Notes under the pieces: model-generated
Seen by the model: only the letters and a program-made list of their open reading frames with translations
The model's database searches: none
Told to the model about the DNA's origin: nothing
Part shown: positions 31,221 to 43,500 of the stretch, piece by piece
Position numbering within the stretch: the first letter of the stretch is position 1
Layout of the letters: every line of letters starts with the position of its first letter
DNA from: Rehmannia glutinosa
Lineage: Eukaryota; Streptophyta; Magnoliopsida; Lamiales; Orobanchaceae
Reading direction: 5' to 3'
Assembly (NCBI GenBank): GCA_016081115.2
Contig: JABTTQ020003416.1
Location: forward strand, 279,009 to 343,008
DNA: 64,000 bases
Translations under genes and position numbers: made by a program

Positions 31221-31788
31221 TTTCAGGATTTTATCAAAGAAAAACTTAGAGATTGATTTTCGGATAGATAGGGTTTCGAGAGAATTTTTGCCTTTGCTTT
31301 TGAGAGAAGGAAAATGAACAGTTTTGGTAGTGTGAGAGAAACGGACGGAAATGGTTTTAAGTAAGGTTTATGAAAGGACATGCGGTGGTTTTTGAAATGT
31401 GATCGAAATCAACGGCTTAGATTTTGCACGCCTATTTAGCATTTAATTTCTCGTATTTAATGCGGCAAAGATTTATATCCAATCATAAGCTTGGTGTGCG
31501 ACTTTTTGTCTGTACACATCATCATTATCCGACGTATTCCTTAAAAACATTCCCGCTTAGTCAAAATGATGCGTTTTTGTCACTTTGCTCATAAGTGACT
31601 CGGCTTATCCTTTAGCCGATTTAACTCTTCTTCTCACAGTTCTCTTAGTGACTCAAACTAACGGTGACTTGGTATATTGTCTTTCCGTCTGACTAATTTA
31701 TTTATTTGAATGATTTGTGAGTTCGACTCTTTTCCTTTTTGTGTTCCATTTCTTTTCTTTGATTCTTCCGAAAGTGTCACCATTTCAA
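31221..31788. other. spacer between copia RNase H and third ORF
   Basis: Non-coding on both strands as far as I can see; separates pol from the third ORF. Confidence 0.5.
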
Positions 31789-33401
31789 TTATCCCCAACT
31801 CATGTTTGAGTTCTTCAAATATTGACTCACATAATGGTTTTGTGAAGATGTCACCAATTGTTTATCGGTTGAGATATATTCCAAGATGATGTCCTTCTTT
31901 TCAACATGATCTCTTATGAAGTGATATCTCGACATCGATATGCTTTGTTCTTGAGTGCGGCCGAGGATTTTGAGTAATGGCAATTGCACTTGTGTTATCA
32001 CACATGATTGGAATTTCTTTTTCCTCAACTTCATAGTCTCTCATTCTTTGTCTCATCCATAGGACTTAGGGCAACAATTTTGCCCGCATGACTATATATT
32101 CGCCGTTTGTAGAGGTGGCTATTGAATTTTGCTTCTTGCTAAACCAGGAAATCGTCTGTTTCTAGCATTTGACATGTGCCTGAAGTGCTTTTTCTCATTA
32201 ACTCTGCATCCAAAGATAGTCAGTCCGAATAGTGATTAGCTTGAATCCACCTTCCTTTGGATACCATAAGCCGCCTTCTTGGCTTCCTTTCAAGTATCTC
32301 AATATTCTCTTAGTCAGTTGTTATATGGCTATCTTTTGGAGCAGATTGAAATCTTGCACATACACCTACAACAAAGGTGATGTCCGCCCGCTGGCTTTGT
32401 GAGATAGAGCAAAGATCCAATAAGTGCTCAGTATCTTGTTTGATCTACAGGCTTGCCATCTGCATCCATGTCCATTTTGGTGATGTATTCATTGGTATTT
32501 TCACGAAGACTTCTCCTCCATACCAAACTTCTTCATTAAATCTCGGTGTATTTTGTTTGACTTATGAAGGTTCCATCCTTCATTGTTTCACTTGGAGTCC
32601 AAGGAAGAATGTCGACTCTCCCATCATGCTCATTTCAAATTTACTTTGCATGAGGTTTGAAATTTTTTCACACAGACTCTTTGTTTGTAGATCCAAAATG
32701 ATGTCATCCACATATATTTGAACAAAAAGATACTCTTTTTGTCTTGAATTAAAGAAAAGTGTTCTATCTACTTTTCCTTTTGTGAATCCATTTTCGATTA
32801 GGAATTGTGACAAGGTATCATACCATGCTCGGGTGCTGTTTCAATCCATATAGAGCTTTCTTGAGTTTGTATACTTTATCTCCAAGAGTCTTCGCTCAAA
32901 TCCTGGAGGTTGTTCAACATACACTTCTTCTTCCAATAAACCATTTAGAAATGCACTTTTACATCCATCGATATACGAGTGAAATTCTTGTGAGTGCATA
33001 GGCAAGAAACATTCTTATAGCTTCGGTCTTGCTACAACACAGAGCAAATGTTTCATCAAAATCTATTCCTTCTTCTTGGCAATATCCTTTGGCTACTAAT
33101 CTTGCTTTGTTTCTTACCACGTAACCTTCCTCGTTCATCTTATTTCGAACACCCATTTGGTGCCGATAACATTTTGATGTATGGGTCTTTGCACTAATTC
33201 CCATACTTTATTTCTTTCAAACCGATTGACTCTTCTTGCATAGCTTGAATCAATGTGCGTCGTCAATGCTTGTAACACATCTTTGGGCTCTATTTGCGAG
33301 ATGAAGCATGTGAACATAGCTTCTTGTTGAGTTTTGGATCTTGTTTTTACACCTTCTCTTATGTCTCCAATGACAAGTTCGGTGGATGGTCTCTCGGCCA
33401 T
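31789..33401 (-). pseudogene. copia reverse transcriptase and RNase H
   Basis: Copia-type RT blocks on the minus strand: VWELVQRPIHQNVIGTKWVF, RNKARLVAKGYCQEEGIDFD, ENGFTKGKVDRTLFF and the catalytic EYLFVQIYVDDII (YVDD). The RNase H end has SRYHFIRDHVEKKDIILEYI and STDKQLV, the conserved tail of copia pol. The blocks are split over frames 33401-33135, 33204-32959, 32813-32580 and 32034-31789, with stops and frameshifts between. Confidence 0.92.
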
Positions 33402-33534
33402 CTTACATCAGGTTGGAGTAAGTTAGCTGGATTCGGTTGTCTTGCGTTTGTGTTGTTGTGGTCAGCTCTCTCGTGATCACTTAGCGCAAAATTTCGAGTT
33501 GTTTTTGAGATTGGCTATCTCATCTTCTACGAGT

Positions 33535-34717
33535 TTATAGTTCCAGCTTCACCAAAGATAGGGACTCTTCTACATGGTTGGATGACTCGCTTATCGGTGA
33601 CTCTTCAATGTCTTCTCCATTTACATTTGGCTCATCGAATACCACATGAATGGATTCTTCCGCAACCATAGTCCTTTTGTTGAGTACTCTGTAGGCTTTG
33701 CTTTGGTGAGTATCTAAGAGGATACCTTCATCGACTTTAGCATCAAAAGCTTTTAGATTGTCTTTTCCATTGTTGTGGATGAAGCATTTACATCCAAATA
33801 TTCGAAATATGCAACATTTGGTTTTCTTCCGTCCCAAATCTCATAGGAGTCTTTGTCACCGTGTCTGTTTTATCATACATCTGTTTTGAGTGTAGCAAGT
33901 GTGTTGATTGCTTGACCCAAAATCTTTTTGGTAACCCGCTTGACTAACATGGTCCTTCGCTTCTTCTTTGAGTGTTTCTTTCTTCTTTCTCGCAACTCCG
34001 TTTCTCTTTGTGGAGTCCTTTTGCTTGATAGTTCATGACCAATACCATTTTCAATACAATCGAGTTATTATTCCATTGACAAACTCGGTTCCTCTATCGA
34101 TCTTATTTTGATAATGGTTTGGCTCTTCTCGTTTTGAATCCTCTTCATCATTTGTGGTAGTTTTTGTAGAGTTTCTTTCTTCTTACACATGAATATTGTC
34201 CATGTATATCTTGAGTAGTCATCTACTACCACCAAGGTGTATTTCTTTCCACTTATCTTTGTTTGGTTCCTTTGGGCCAAATAGATCCATATGTAGCGGA
34301 TGCAATATTCTTGTTGAAGATGGGCATGTCTTTTCTTTGAATGATGACTTGATTTGTTTTCCTTCGACATGCGTCACATATACTCTCCTTTTTGTATAAT
34401 GAGTCCGGAAGTCCTTCCACAAGATTACTTCTTGCAAGCTTGTTAATCGTTTTGAAATTTAGGTGACTCACTTTTTTTTTTGTGCCACGTACCAACTTGA
34501 TTTCATCGTGCTCTTTGCTAGTAGACAGTCGGGTGTTGCGATTGACCAATCCACGACATACATATTCTTCTCGTCTACATCCTTGCAAAGACAACTTCAT
34601 TTGATTCAATATCCTTGATTTGGCATATACCCATGTTAAATCCAACGTTATAACCCTTGTCACAGAGTTGGATCGATGCTTAGCAGTTGAAGTTGAGTCC
34701 TTCAACATATGCAACAT
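33535..34717 (-). pseudogene. copia GAG-pre-integrase and integrase
   Basis: SHLNFKTINKLARSNLVEGL and ESICDACRRKTNQVI form the pre-integrase zinc region. ILHPLHMDLFGP and KYTLVVVDDYSRYTWTIF give the first catalytic Asp of the DDE core. The core's second Asp region (KIRSI...EEPS) is garbled. The C-terminal part has FGCKCFIHNNGKDNLKAFDA and RTMVAEESIHVVFDEPN. Frameshifts fall about every 200-300 bp. Confidence 0.88.
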
Positions 34718-34776
34718 CTGTGATTTCTAATCCATTCCTCTTGATGGATCCAATGCCTCTTATTTTACCAGGAGCT

Positions 34777-34989
34777 TCATTTCCTCCAAATATGTCTTTT
34801 GCTCCTTTTACTTCCTTGAATTTTGATGATTTTTCTTGTTTTCTGTCGTGTGTCCGGAGCAGCCACTATCCATGTACCAGGTTCCTTGACACTCAATTTG
34901 TTCTTGAACCCGCAATCAAGGAAATTAAGTTTTAGGTACCCATACTTGTGCGGGTCCGAGGGGTTAGAATTGTAAGATGATCCAACCAA
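34777..34989 (-). pseudogene. copia protease fragment
   Basis: GTWIV is followed, one frame away, by the D-S-G-C type aspartic active site expected in copia (minus strand at about 34860-34875). The DNA encodes the pieces, but a single-base indel separates them. Confidence 0.55.
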
Positions 34990-37249
34990 CTTATAGCCAA
35001 ATGATTTGACTCTAAGGGGTTGCCATCTATCGATGCCATAATCATAATTAATCCTGGCAAATTGCTTGGGGATTCTAGGTTCATACTTTTATCTCTTTTG
35101 TCTCGTATGCTGTGTATAATTTTTAGCAATCGCCTTCTTTGGGTAATTGTGGTGTCTTTGAGTGTAGTGTCTAGGTGCATATGTGTCTTTGATGAAAGCT
35201 CTTATACTTTTGGAATGGCCTTTCTTTGAGTTCTAGGCCTTTGCCATTTGGGCTTATATTCCATAAGTCTATCTTTGATAGTTTACATTATTCCAATCAT
35301 CTTGGCTTGGATATTTTCTACCATTCCCATCATATGTATTTCTTTTATGGATTTTTTGGGGTTTTGGTAGCTCGCTTCTTCTTTGAGAGTATTTTCATTT
35401 GGAGTTCTTTGAGGAACTCGGTGAATCTCTTCTCGAGTTGTCCTTTTCAGCACTCAACTGATTGTTTTCCTTTTCTTTTATAACCAAGGCGGTTTGCTTG
35501 TTATGGTGCTTTGGAGTGAATGTGTGTGCAACATTTAGAGTTTTGGATTTTTCGGACTCTTCATGGCTTGAAGATCCTTTTTCCAAAATTACTTTTGAGG
35601 TTTGACATAGCACAGAGGAATTAAATCCTAAGCCTTTGTCTTGTCTCCACATTCTCTTTGACTCATAATAAGATCATCCAATGATTTAGATGCCTTAGTG
35701 AATGAGGTAATAACATTTTTGAGGTCATTCTCCTCTTCTCTATAGCAGCAATTTCTGCTATTAATTTAGCATTCTCACTTTAAACTTTCATTCTCATCGC
35801 CTATTTGACTTAGAGTACTCGGCTCCTTAGTCGACTTTAAGTTTTGACTCTTGGTAAATTTGTTTTCCTCATTTAATAGTGTGTGTGAGGATTTAATGTG
35901 TTCAAAATCTTTCATCATTTTGCCTAATGAATCATAAAGATCGAGAGGTGATGAAGTGTGTGTGTCACGATCACTATCACTAGAGTCCGAGTTTGATGAG
36001 TTAGAGTGTACCTCATCTTCTTGGTCGAGTTGATCTTGTTCTTTGGCCATCAAGCGATCGGGCTTCTTCTTGAGTCACTTGAGTAGTCCACTTTGCTTCT
36101 CTCAATCATTTGTCTCTCTTGACTTGGCTTTTTTCAATAGTCTCTGCACCATCATTGCCTTTTTCTTTTCTTGTCTTCTTTCTCGAAGACCTTTCTTTCT
36201 TCTTCATTCCTGTATTTGTTAACTACGAGGATATGAGCGATCAATGGCATAGTGACCTGGTTGTCTACTGAGTTCAAAGATAGATATTGACCTTTTGATC
36301 GACTCTTTCCATTCTTGGATTGTCCCTTTGATACTCAACTTTCGATGATCTGTTCTCTTGGTTGGCCTATCTTCCCTTGATTTGGGAGGGGAGAGTGTCT
36401 TCCGGAAGATTCGCCTTTCTCTCTTGTAGTTCTTATTGAAGAACTTGTTGAATCTTTTGACCATCGGGCTATTTCTTCGGATCAATGACTTCTTTGACCT
36501 CGGCTCTCTTCCCATCTTTAACAATTAGAAGCTGTTGTTTTGGGTACAACTGTCTCTTCCTGGTCTTTTCTTCTCGGCTCAAATTCGTAGGCTTTGAGTG
36601 TCCGAGAATAATTCATGGTTGGATGTCTTTGATAGGTCCATGGAATGTCTCAGTGCCATGACCTTCATTTCCCATTCATTTGGAAGACTTTTTAGGATCT
36701 TCATACACATTTCTTCTCGTGTATATTCCTTTCCAAGTGCGAGATAACTCGTTGGTGATTTTCGTGAATCGAGCATCCAAGTAGATCCAGGTTTTCTCCT
36801 GAGATCATTTTGAAGTTCTCAAATTTACAACGACCCATTTGATAATTTGTTTTCTTTGATTTGCTCGAGCCTTCACAAATCAATGTGAGCTTGTCCTGCA
36901 TTTCTTTGGCCGTTTTGCATGATTTGACTTTATTGAACATGGCTTTGTCCAAGGTTTTGTAAAGGATGTCCTTGGCTACATTGTCCAGGTTGTATCTTTT
37001 TTGTCATCATTTGTCCACTCGGTTCTTGGTTTTCAACCATGACGATGGTGGGAGCAACATCCTCTTCTCCTTCACCGCAGCTGACTCTTCTTACTGATTT
37101 GTGTTCACCTTTAAGATTTGCGGTGGCCCATCTTCTATCACTATCCACATCTCATCATGTAATCTTTGATAGATGAGCTGCATACGAATTTTCCAATCAT
37201 CAAATTCTTCAATTGTGAACATAGGGATGCGTGTCAAATTTGCTTCCAT
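34990..37249 (-). pseudogene. copia Gag and Gag-downstream region
   Basis: ATG at 37249 reads MEANLTRIPMFTIEEFDDWK, the usual start of plant copia Gag. NKVKSCKTAKEMQDKLTLIC (about 36900) and YTREEMCMKILKSLPNEWEM (about 36700) are conserved Gag blocks. A zinc knuckle is decayed (ELSRQPGHYAIDRSYP, Cys lost, about 36240). Downstream is a Ser/Asp-rich stretch (SNSSNSDSSDSDRDTHTSS) and coiled-coil-like sequence, a feature of SIRE-type elements. Several frameshifts. Confidence 0.82.
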
Positions 37250-37364
37250 GATAATAACTTCTAATGATAGAAAGAGTTTTGAGAGTTTAAGTACTAAAGC
37301 GGAGACTTTGAAAAGTTTGGAGATCTAGTTGATAACTTGGTGCGGAGGGTTCAATGAACCAACC

Positions 37365-37378
37365 GCTCCGATACCACT
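37365..37378 (-). other. primer-binding site, tRNA-Met (copia)
   Basis: The minus strand reads AGTGGTATCGGAGC directly after the LTR end CCTACA, matching the TGGTATCAGAGC-type site with one change. Confidence 0.85.
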
Positions 37379-38938
37379 TGTAGGTCCCAAGGGGTGTAAG
37401 TGTAAGGTTTAGAAGGGGTTAAATAAACCTTACCAAATTTTCGATTTAGTCCTTTTAAATATACGAGTTGATACTACGGTTGTGTCCTTGATGGATGATC
37501 AATTAGTATAGTTAGTCTCTCAAAGACTCAATTGAGTTGTTGATGGAATAACTCTTTTGCTTTAAATTAACTCAATTTGTGGTTTTGTTTTTGGAAGACT
37601 TAACACCCTTAAGTTTGATTAAGCAAGGATTTAGTGCTTGATTTAGTACTTATAGATTATCAAGTGGATAGCAAATATGTCGTGAGAATTAAACAATTAA
37701 GATGCGAGAAATTAAATCTTGAAATGTAAATGACACAATGAAATTTTTATAGAGGTTCGAAGATGGGGTAATTCTTCTACTCCTCTCTTCTCCAACTCCT
37801 GGAGGAATCCACTAGGTAATGATCAAAGTATACAAAGTGGTAGCAGTCCGGATACAAGTCTTGATCACACTGGTGACTTGATCTTAGGGACTCGTCTGCG
37901 AGACGCCTTGATCACTCGGTGGCTTCGTCAGACGACTCGGCTTCTTCACGGCGGCATTTGCGCTTTGCTACTACAGCTGACTCACTTGCTCAAGCTCTTT
38001 GGATTTGATCACGAAGCCCTCCAAAGGCTTAAGACTTGGTTCGACCTTGAACCTTCCTACAATCCTTCGTGGAATGTAGACCCCTTGTTTTTTTGTATGT
38101 TCCTCTTCAATGATTGAAGTTATCTTTCCTTCACGGGTAAGTGTTGGATTGATGTTCTTCGTAGTGTAGGCTTGAGAATTGAGAATGTTTGGACTTTCCA
38201 ATAATTGCTTGAACGTCTTTGGTTGGTCTCAGAACTTGTGTCACACTTGTGTCTCTCTTGTATATCTCATTCTCAAATGAACTCCTCGCCTTTTATAGTG
38301 ATCTTTCAAAAATTTGCCCGTTGAAGAGATAGGCTTATTTTTGAAAGTCACTTGCGATCGTTGGCTTGTCTTGTTGCGATCCTTGGAATTGCCATTTCCT
38401 CGTATGAATTGTTCTTTCACCTTTTCGGAGTTCGACACGGTGTAGTGTTTCCCATTGGTTCATTCCTTTTGCACGCTCGACTCCTGGGGTGAGCACTCGA
38501 GAAAGGTGATATGGAGATATTACTTGTTTAAGTAATTCTCTTGATTTTTCGGCAACGGATCTTTTCTGATTATCTCGACTTGACCGCATTTTTGCTTTCC
38601 CGGGTGACTTAGAGTCGCCTTCCAATCATGGATGACTCTTTGTCACTTCAACTTGAGACTTGGCTTTTCTCGAGTTGACTTGATCGATACCCCACTCAGT
38701 GCATCTCACCGCTTCTTCGATAGAGTTCCCGTCTACTCTTCTTTGCCATACTCATTGTCTCGCGGTGAGTCTTCCTTCTAGTCTTGGTTGTCTTCTTGCA
38801 TGTTAGGGCGTGGCGACTTAACTCGGCTTGGCATTTCTATTTATTACAATGCATTTTACAACAAGAATTGGGGTGCCAACTTCCTATTCTAAGTTTTACA
38901 TGGCATTCATCAAAATCTAAACAATAAATTTCCTAACA
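37379..38938 (-). repeat. 5' LTR of copia element
   Basis: 1560 bp, the partner of 12586-14158, with the same TG...CA ends. Confidence 0.92.
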
Positions 38939-38942
38939 CCAC

Positions 38943-39607
38943 CCTTGGACCAATGCGGTCTAACTTCATAGCGGCTTTGTTACTTTTGGATTGGACCGAT
39001 TCGACCCAAAATCTAGCTCATATAAACAAGGGGTTAAAATTTTAAAAACCAATAAATCTCTTGTTCTTTTGGTGAAACTTTTTATATTCTGTTTTTTAAA
39101 TTTTCGGCTTGCAAAACAAATTCGATCGCATTTGTCGGAAATCCTAGCTATGCCACGGTCAAGTATTTTGTTGGTTTTGGATGAGTGACGATAGATGTTA
39201 TTTTTTTCTACATATGTAGTTTTTATGTGGACCGAGAAAGCACAATTTTTTTTTTTGTATAAGTAACTCTTTATTCTTCTTTTAAACCGTAATACTACTC
39301 CCTCATATTCACAATAAATGTCTTTTTGGCACATGAAAAATCCTTCAAAAAAGAATGTCTTTTTCACATTTTCAAGGCTAGTGAGAAATAAGTTTTCCCA
39401 AATTACCCTTAAATGTATCATTTTCCAACTAACACTAATACCTAAATTTGTTTGTTACAAAGTAACATTTATGATTAATTAGGGGCATATTTGGTACTTT
39501 AACACAATCCTTAATATGTGTGTCTTTTTTTTTTCCTTTCTAAACAAACACTTATTTTGAATAGGAGGAAGTATGATGATGAAATTTCGACGCCTAGGGC
39601 TAAGATA
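38943..39607. other. AT-rich intergenic DNA
   Basis: Unique-looking AT-rich sequence between the copia nest and an hAT-like element; ORFs here lack any family signature. Confidence 0.45.
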
Positions 39608-40237
39608 TAGGGGTGGCCAAATGGAACCAAAACCAGGGTTCCAAATTGGAACCGTGGTCGACGGTTCCAAAATTGAAATCGGAACAGTGTAGGCCGGTTC
39701 CGGTTCCTAGGTTTCAAAAACCGTGGAACCGGCGGTTTTAACCGTCGGTTAGAACCGTCAGTAGAACCGTGATGGAACCGTTTTTTCTGATTAAAACCAA
39801 CAATCTTGTTTTGGTAAATACATGCTAGAAGAAATGTTAAATGCTTATTATAATATTTTATTTTCAGTAACTACATGAGACACATTTTAGACCAAATGTT
39901 GTAAGCGAACTACGTGAACTTTGATTCTTCTATATTCTAATAGTATATATAGATAGTTTAATATTATTATTAATATTAAGTATAAAACTTTATTGGATAT
40001 TAAGTCCAAGTATGTTTCTTTATTTAACTGAAATTGATAAACTATTTTAAGAAATCAAAAAATTATCAAAAGATAAACAAACGGTTCCGGTTAAAACAGA
40101 AGCTGGGCGGTGGAGGAAGGGTTCGAATCAGGATCGGGCCGTCGGTTTGGTTTTAGAACCGAACAGTGAGGCAACGGTTCCGGTTCCTCCAAAATGAGGA
40201 ACCGGAACCGGCGGTTCCGGAACCGTGGCCACCCCTA
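39608..40237. mobile_element. hAT-like non-autonomous element with perfect 8-bp TSD
   Basis: TAGGGGTGGCC at the left and GGCCACCCCTA at the right are perfect 11-bp inverted repeats. Flanks are CTAAGATA at 39600-39607 and again at 40238-40245, an exact 8-bp duplication. Both subterminal zones repeat GGAACCG / CGGTTCC words many times, typical of transposase-binding arrays in hAT derivatives. No ORF. It inserted about 290 bp upstream of the TGD4 start codon. Confidence 0.9.
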
Positions 40238-40525
40238 CTAAGATATACATTCTCAATGGTGTTCCTGAAAATTAACCACATTTAAAGAAAATAGACAAGA
40301 AGAAAATAATCAAAAAATGGCGGGGTTAAAAAGAGATTTAACCAAACTTTAAACCCAAAGAAAACCCCTGTTCCCTCTCTGCCTCCTCACTCACTCCCTT
40401 CCAAAAACTCTCATCCCAGTCTCAGATAAGGAATCACACCAAACCCTCTTTCCTCATATATCAAGTTAATAAAAAACATAAAAAAAAAAGCAGGCGTTGG
40501 CCGGCCGGAAATATTGGCCGGAAAA

Positions 40526-43500
40526 ATGGCGAACTTAAGAACAGCAATGGACGCAGCATTTTGGGACCTAAACATATCAACTCCACAAGCCCTCGATGGT
40601 GTAGCTAGGGCTGTTCCAGGGGATCCCATACCCCTCGATGGTTCAAGAGCGAGTCGAGCTCTCAGAATTCAGCAAGTATCTTTGTTGGGAAATGGATTTC
40701 CTTTGGGCATCATTCCATCATTTTCTCCTTCACCTAATCACAAGGAATCGGGCTCTTTTGCGCTGCAGTCCCTCCTTGGCAAAGCTGCTTTCGAAAACTG
40801 GTATTGTTCTGCAGATTTATCGTGTTCAGTAAATGTGGTGAATTTGTTTATATGGATGAAATGAATATTTTTTTTTTTGTTAAAATTGTTAAAACCAATG
40901 GATTTTAGGGCAAAACATTATTGGTAGTCTTTCTCCTACGGATAGCAGCCCAAGAAATATTCAATACATTTGCATTGACATTTGCAAGGATGGTTATATG
41001 GGTGTGACCGATAATGTTAACGTATATGTATTTTGGGAGTGTCTGCAAAATCCTAAAAAAAGTGAGTATCAATTTCTAGGTGAATAACAAAAAGTGATTC
41101 TCAGCTTTTAGGTGGGGAGATAACTGAGTTGCCACCTAGAAGCTGAGAAACACTTTTTTTAGAGTTTACAAACACTCCCTTTGACTTTAATAGCTGTAGT
41201 TCATCTAAACACACAAGTGTGTGTTCATGTGCTTATACACTTTTATGAAGGTTTAGCCGTTTAGAGATTGCTTGCGAAATAAATTTAAAGAAATCCATCT
41301 CATAACGCATTTTTTTTCCGCAAACATGTGTTCCTGTGAGGTTTCTCCCAAAATAAATGATCCTCCGAAACAAATATTTTTCAGCTTCCAAAAATATATA
41401 CTCATCCAAATACATTTTCACGACAAAGATATGTCGCATTTTACAATTTGATCCATCATTGACATGCTATTGCCAAAAAAAATCCATACCCAAACAAAAA
41501 AAAAAAAAAAATTATGGTAGATAACAATTTGAGTTATTCCTACTATCAATATCATGTAGTGTTACTGTTGTGCTTTATTCATTAGATCTTCGTCGCAGAA
41601 AATGGTCTGAGTACAGACCGCACTGATTCAACAATTTGCAGTATTGGCTTTTAGTTAATAGTTTGCAAACTCATCAATTGTGCGTCCACAGCTAGCGTAT
41701 ATATATTTACGCACAATGAGCATTCATATCTATACAAATAAGAAATTTGAGTTACAATATTACGACTCAATATTACTCTTACTAAATTTGAATCACAACC
41801 TTTTTTATGTAGGTGGGTTGGATTAATTGGGCAATTTCGTCCAAAGAAATTGATATCATCCATTAAGGCTGAAGTTTCTGCTGCGGAAGAATGGGAGCTA
41901 CCTTTGCTTAAAGATGTTGCAAAGCATTTCTTGGATAAATCACTTTATGCAATCGGCCTATGCTCTCAGATAGCATTAACATCCACATCATCCTTACTAT
42001 TGAGCAGTGAAAAGCATGGTGAGAGAAAGAGCCGACGCACCAAGGCCATGCTTTTTCACAAGGCAAAGTTCTGAATTTTATTTAGTAGCTCTCTTCACAA
42101 GTTCATCTTTCGTTTTCCTAAAGTTTTACTGCCCATCTATCCCTACTATTATTTTAAAAAAAAAATCCTGTTCTGTATGACTTCAGTTTGTTTTAATGTT
42201 TCTTGTCTTAATCATGTGAGTCCTACCGCTTCAGGTTAACAGTGAAAGGCGCTGAATATGTTTCGCTCTATATTTGCTCCAAAAGTAAATTTAGATGCCA
42301 TTGTGGCTGCAATGTTTATTGAGTGCCCTAGAGTTTGGCGTTTTTAGTTAGTCAGTGGAAGACATGCAAATTGCAGCAGATAGTCAACACCACAAGTCAT
42401 ATTGCCATAGTAATGAATAACTCATGTAACATTGCTGCAAATTCGAGAAAAGGGATAGGCTTCTAATGTATGATCTGGAGCTTTGTTAAGAGTTGGGTAA
42501 TAGCCTATCTAGTAGCGAGAGTTGAAGAATATACCACCAACTACTAGGCTGAGACCTTGATCGGCACAGTTCAAAAGTTTGAACTCTGTGGATTCCTAAT
42601 TTTTCTTTACGTTGACATTCTCATCACGAAATGTGATATTAACCTTTTGGGGCTCTTGAATAACAAATTTCAAGAATAATCATAAGGTTTGAGTAATGTT
42701 TTAGTTTATGGAATGTAAAAGGAGAGATAAATTGATTTTGTACTTGGCTCGGAATCCGGGTTTAATACAAATCTCTTTTAATCGGGCAATCACTGCAATC
42801 CTCATAATTGCTCTGTTTAATGAGTGAATTACATAGCTAATGCCTGATCATTTTTCAAGAACATGTTCTAGTAAGCGAAGACTCCTGTTCATTGATAAAG
42901 TTGTTCTATAAGTTTTCACGAGTTATCAAAGAAAATAGGGCCCTACATACACATATCAGATCTTTCAGCTACTATTTGTTTTATTAGTCTAAGTTCTGAT
43001 ACTTTCCTTGATAAGTAATTCATTTTCTCATGTGCTTGAATCTGGTCTGTTGATCTGTTTCAACTAAATAAGTTTTTATCTATACCTTTCTCTTCACCTG
43101 CAGCTTCCAGATCATGATATTACTTTAGAAGCCACATGGCCTGAGCTCTTCATAGACCATAAAGGAAAATACTGGGAAGTTCCCCGAATCTATATCCTTG
43201 GACTGTTTGTCCCTTGTCTCTGAGTCAGGATTGAGATATCGTTTTGGCTTACACAAAAATAGCGGCCTCCCACAGGCTGTTGATTCCATTAATGCTCCAA
43301 CGCCCCTTGCCTTATTGCCTGGGCTATGTGCGAAAGCTGCTTTTTCTTATGAGAAGTCGAAGGACTTATGGAGGCAAAAGGAAAGAAAGGAGGATAACAC
43401 AGTAGAGACAGAAAAAGGTCAATTTTCGCTTCCCTCATATGATATTCGCCTCAAGGAGCCTCACGCAGCAATATCTGGAATTATAGGTAATTTCTACGTT

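Larger units (their letters stand above)
12586..38938 (-). mobile_element. Ty1/copia (SIRE/Maximus-like) LTR retrotransposon, interrupted by Athila
   Basis: LTRs 12586-14158 and 37379-38938 (TGTAGGTCCC...CCTAACA on the plus strand) bracket a minus-strand gag-protease-integrase-RT-RNase H order, which is copia order. The tRNA-Met primer site is at 37365-37378 and the polypurine tract at 14159-14174. A long third coding region lies between RNase H and the 3' LTR, as in SIRE/Maximus elements. The total is 26.35 kb, of which 12.26 kb is the Athila element at 16447-28709. Flanks share CCAC (12582-12585 and 38939-38942), consistent with a short target duplication. All frames are broken by single-base indels. 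Confidence 0.92.

Noticed and set aside
41850..42074. TGD4 exon 2 reading on to its in-frame stop (FHKAKF)
   Set aside because: Homology resumes at 43104, so this is intron read-through past a GC donor.
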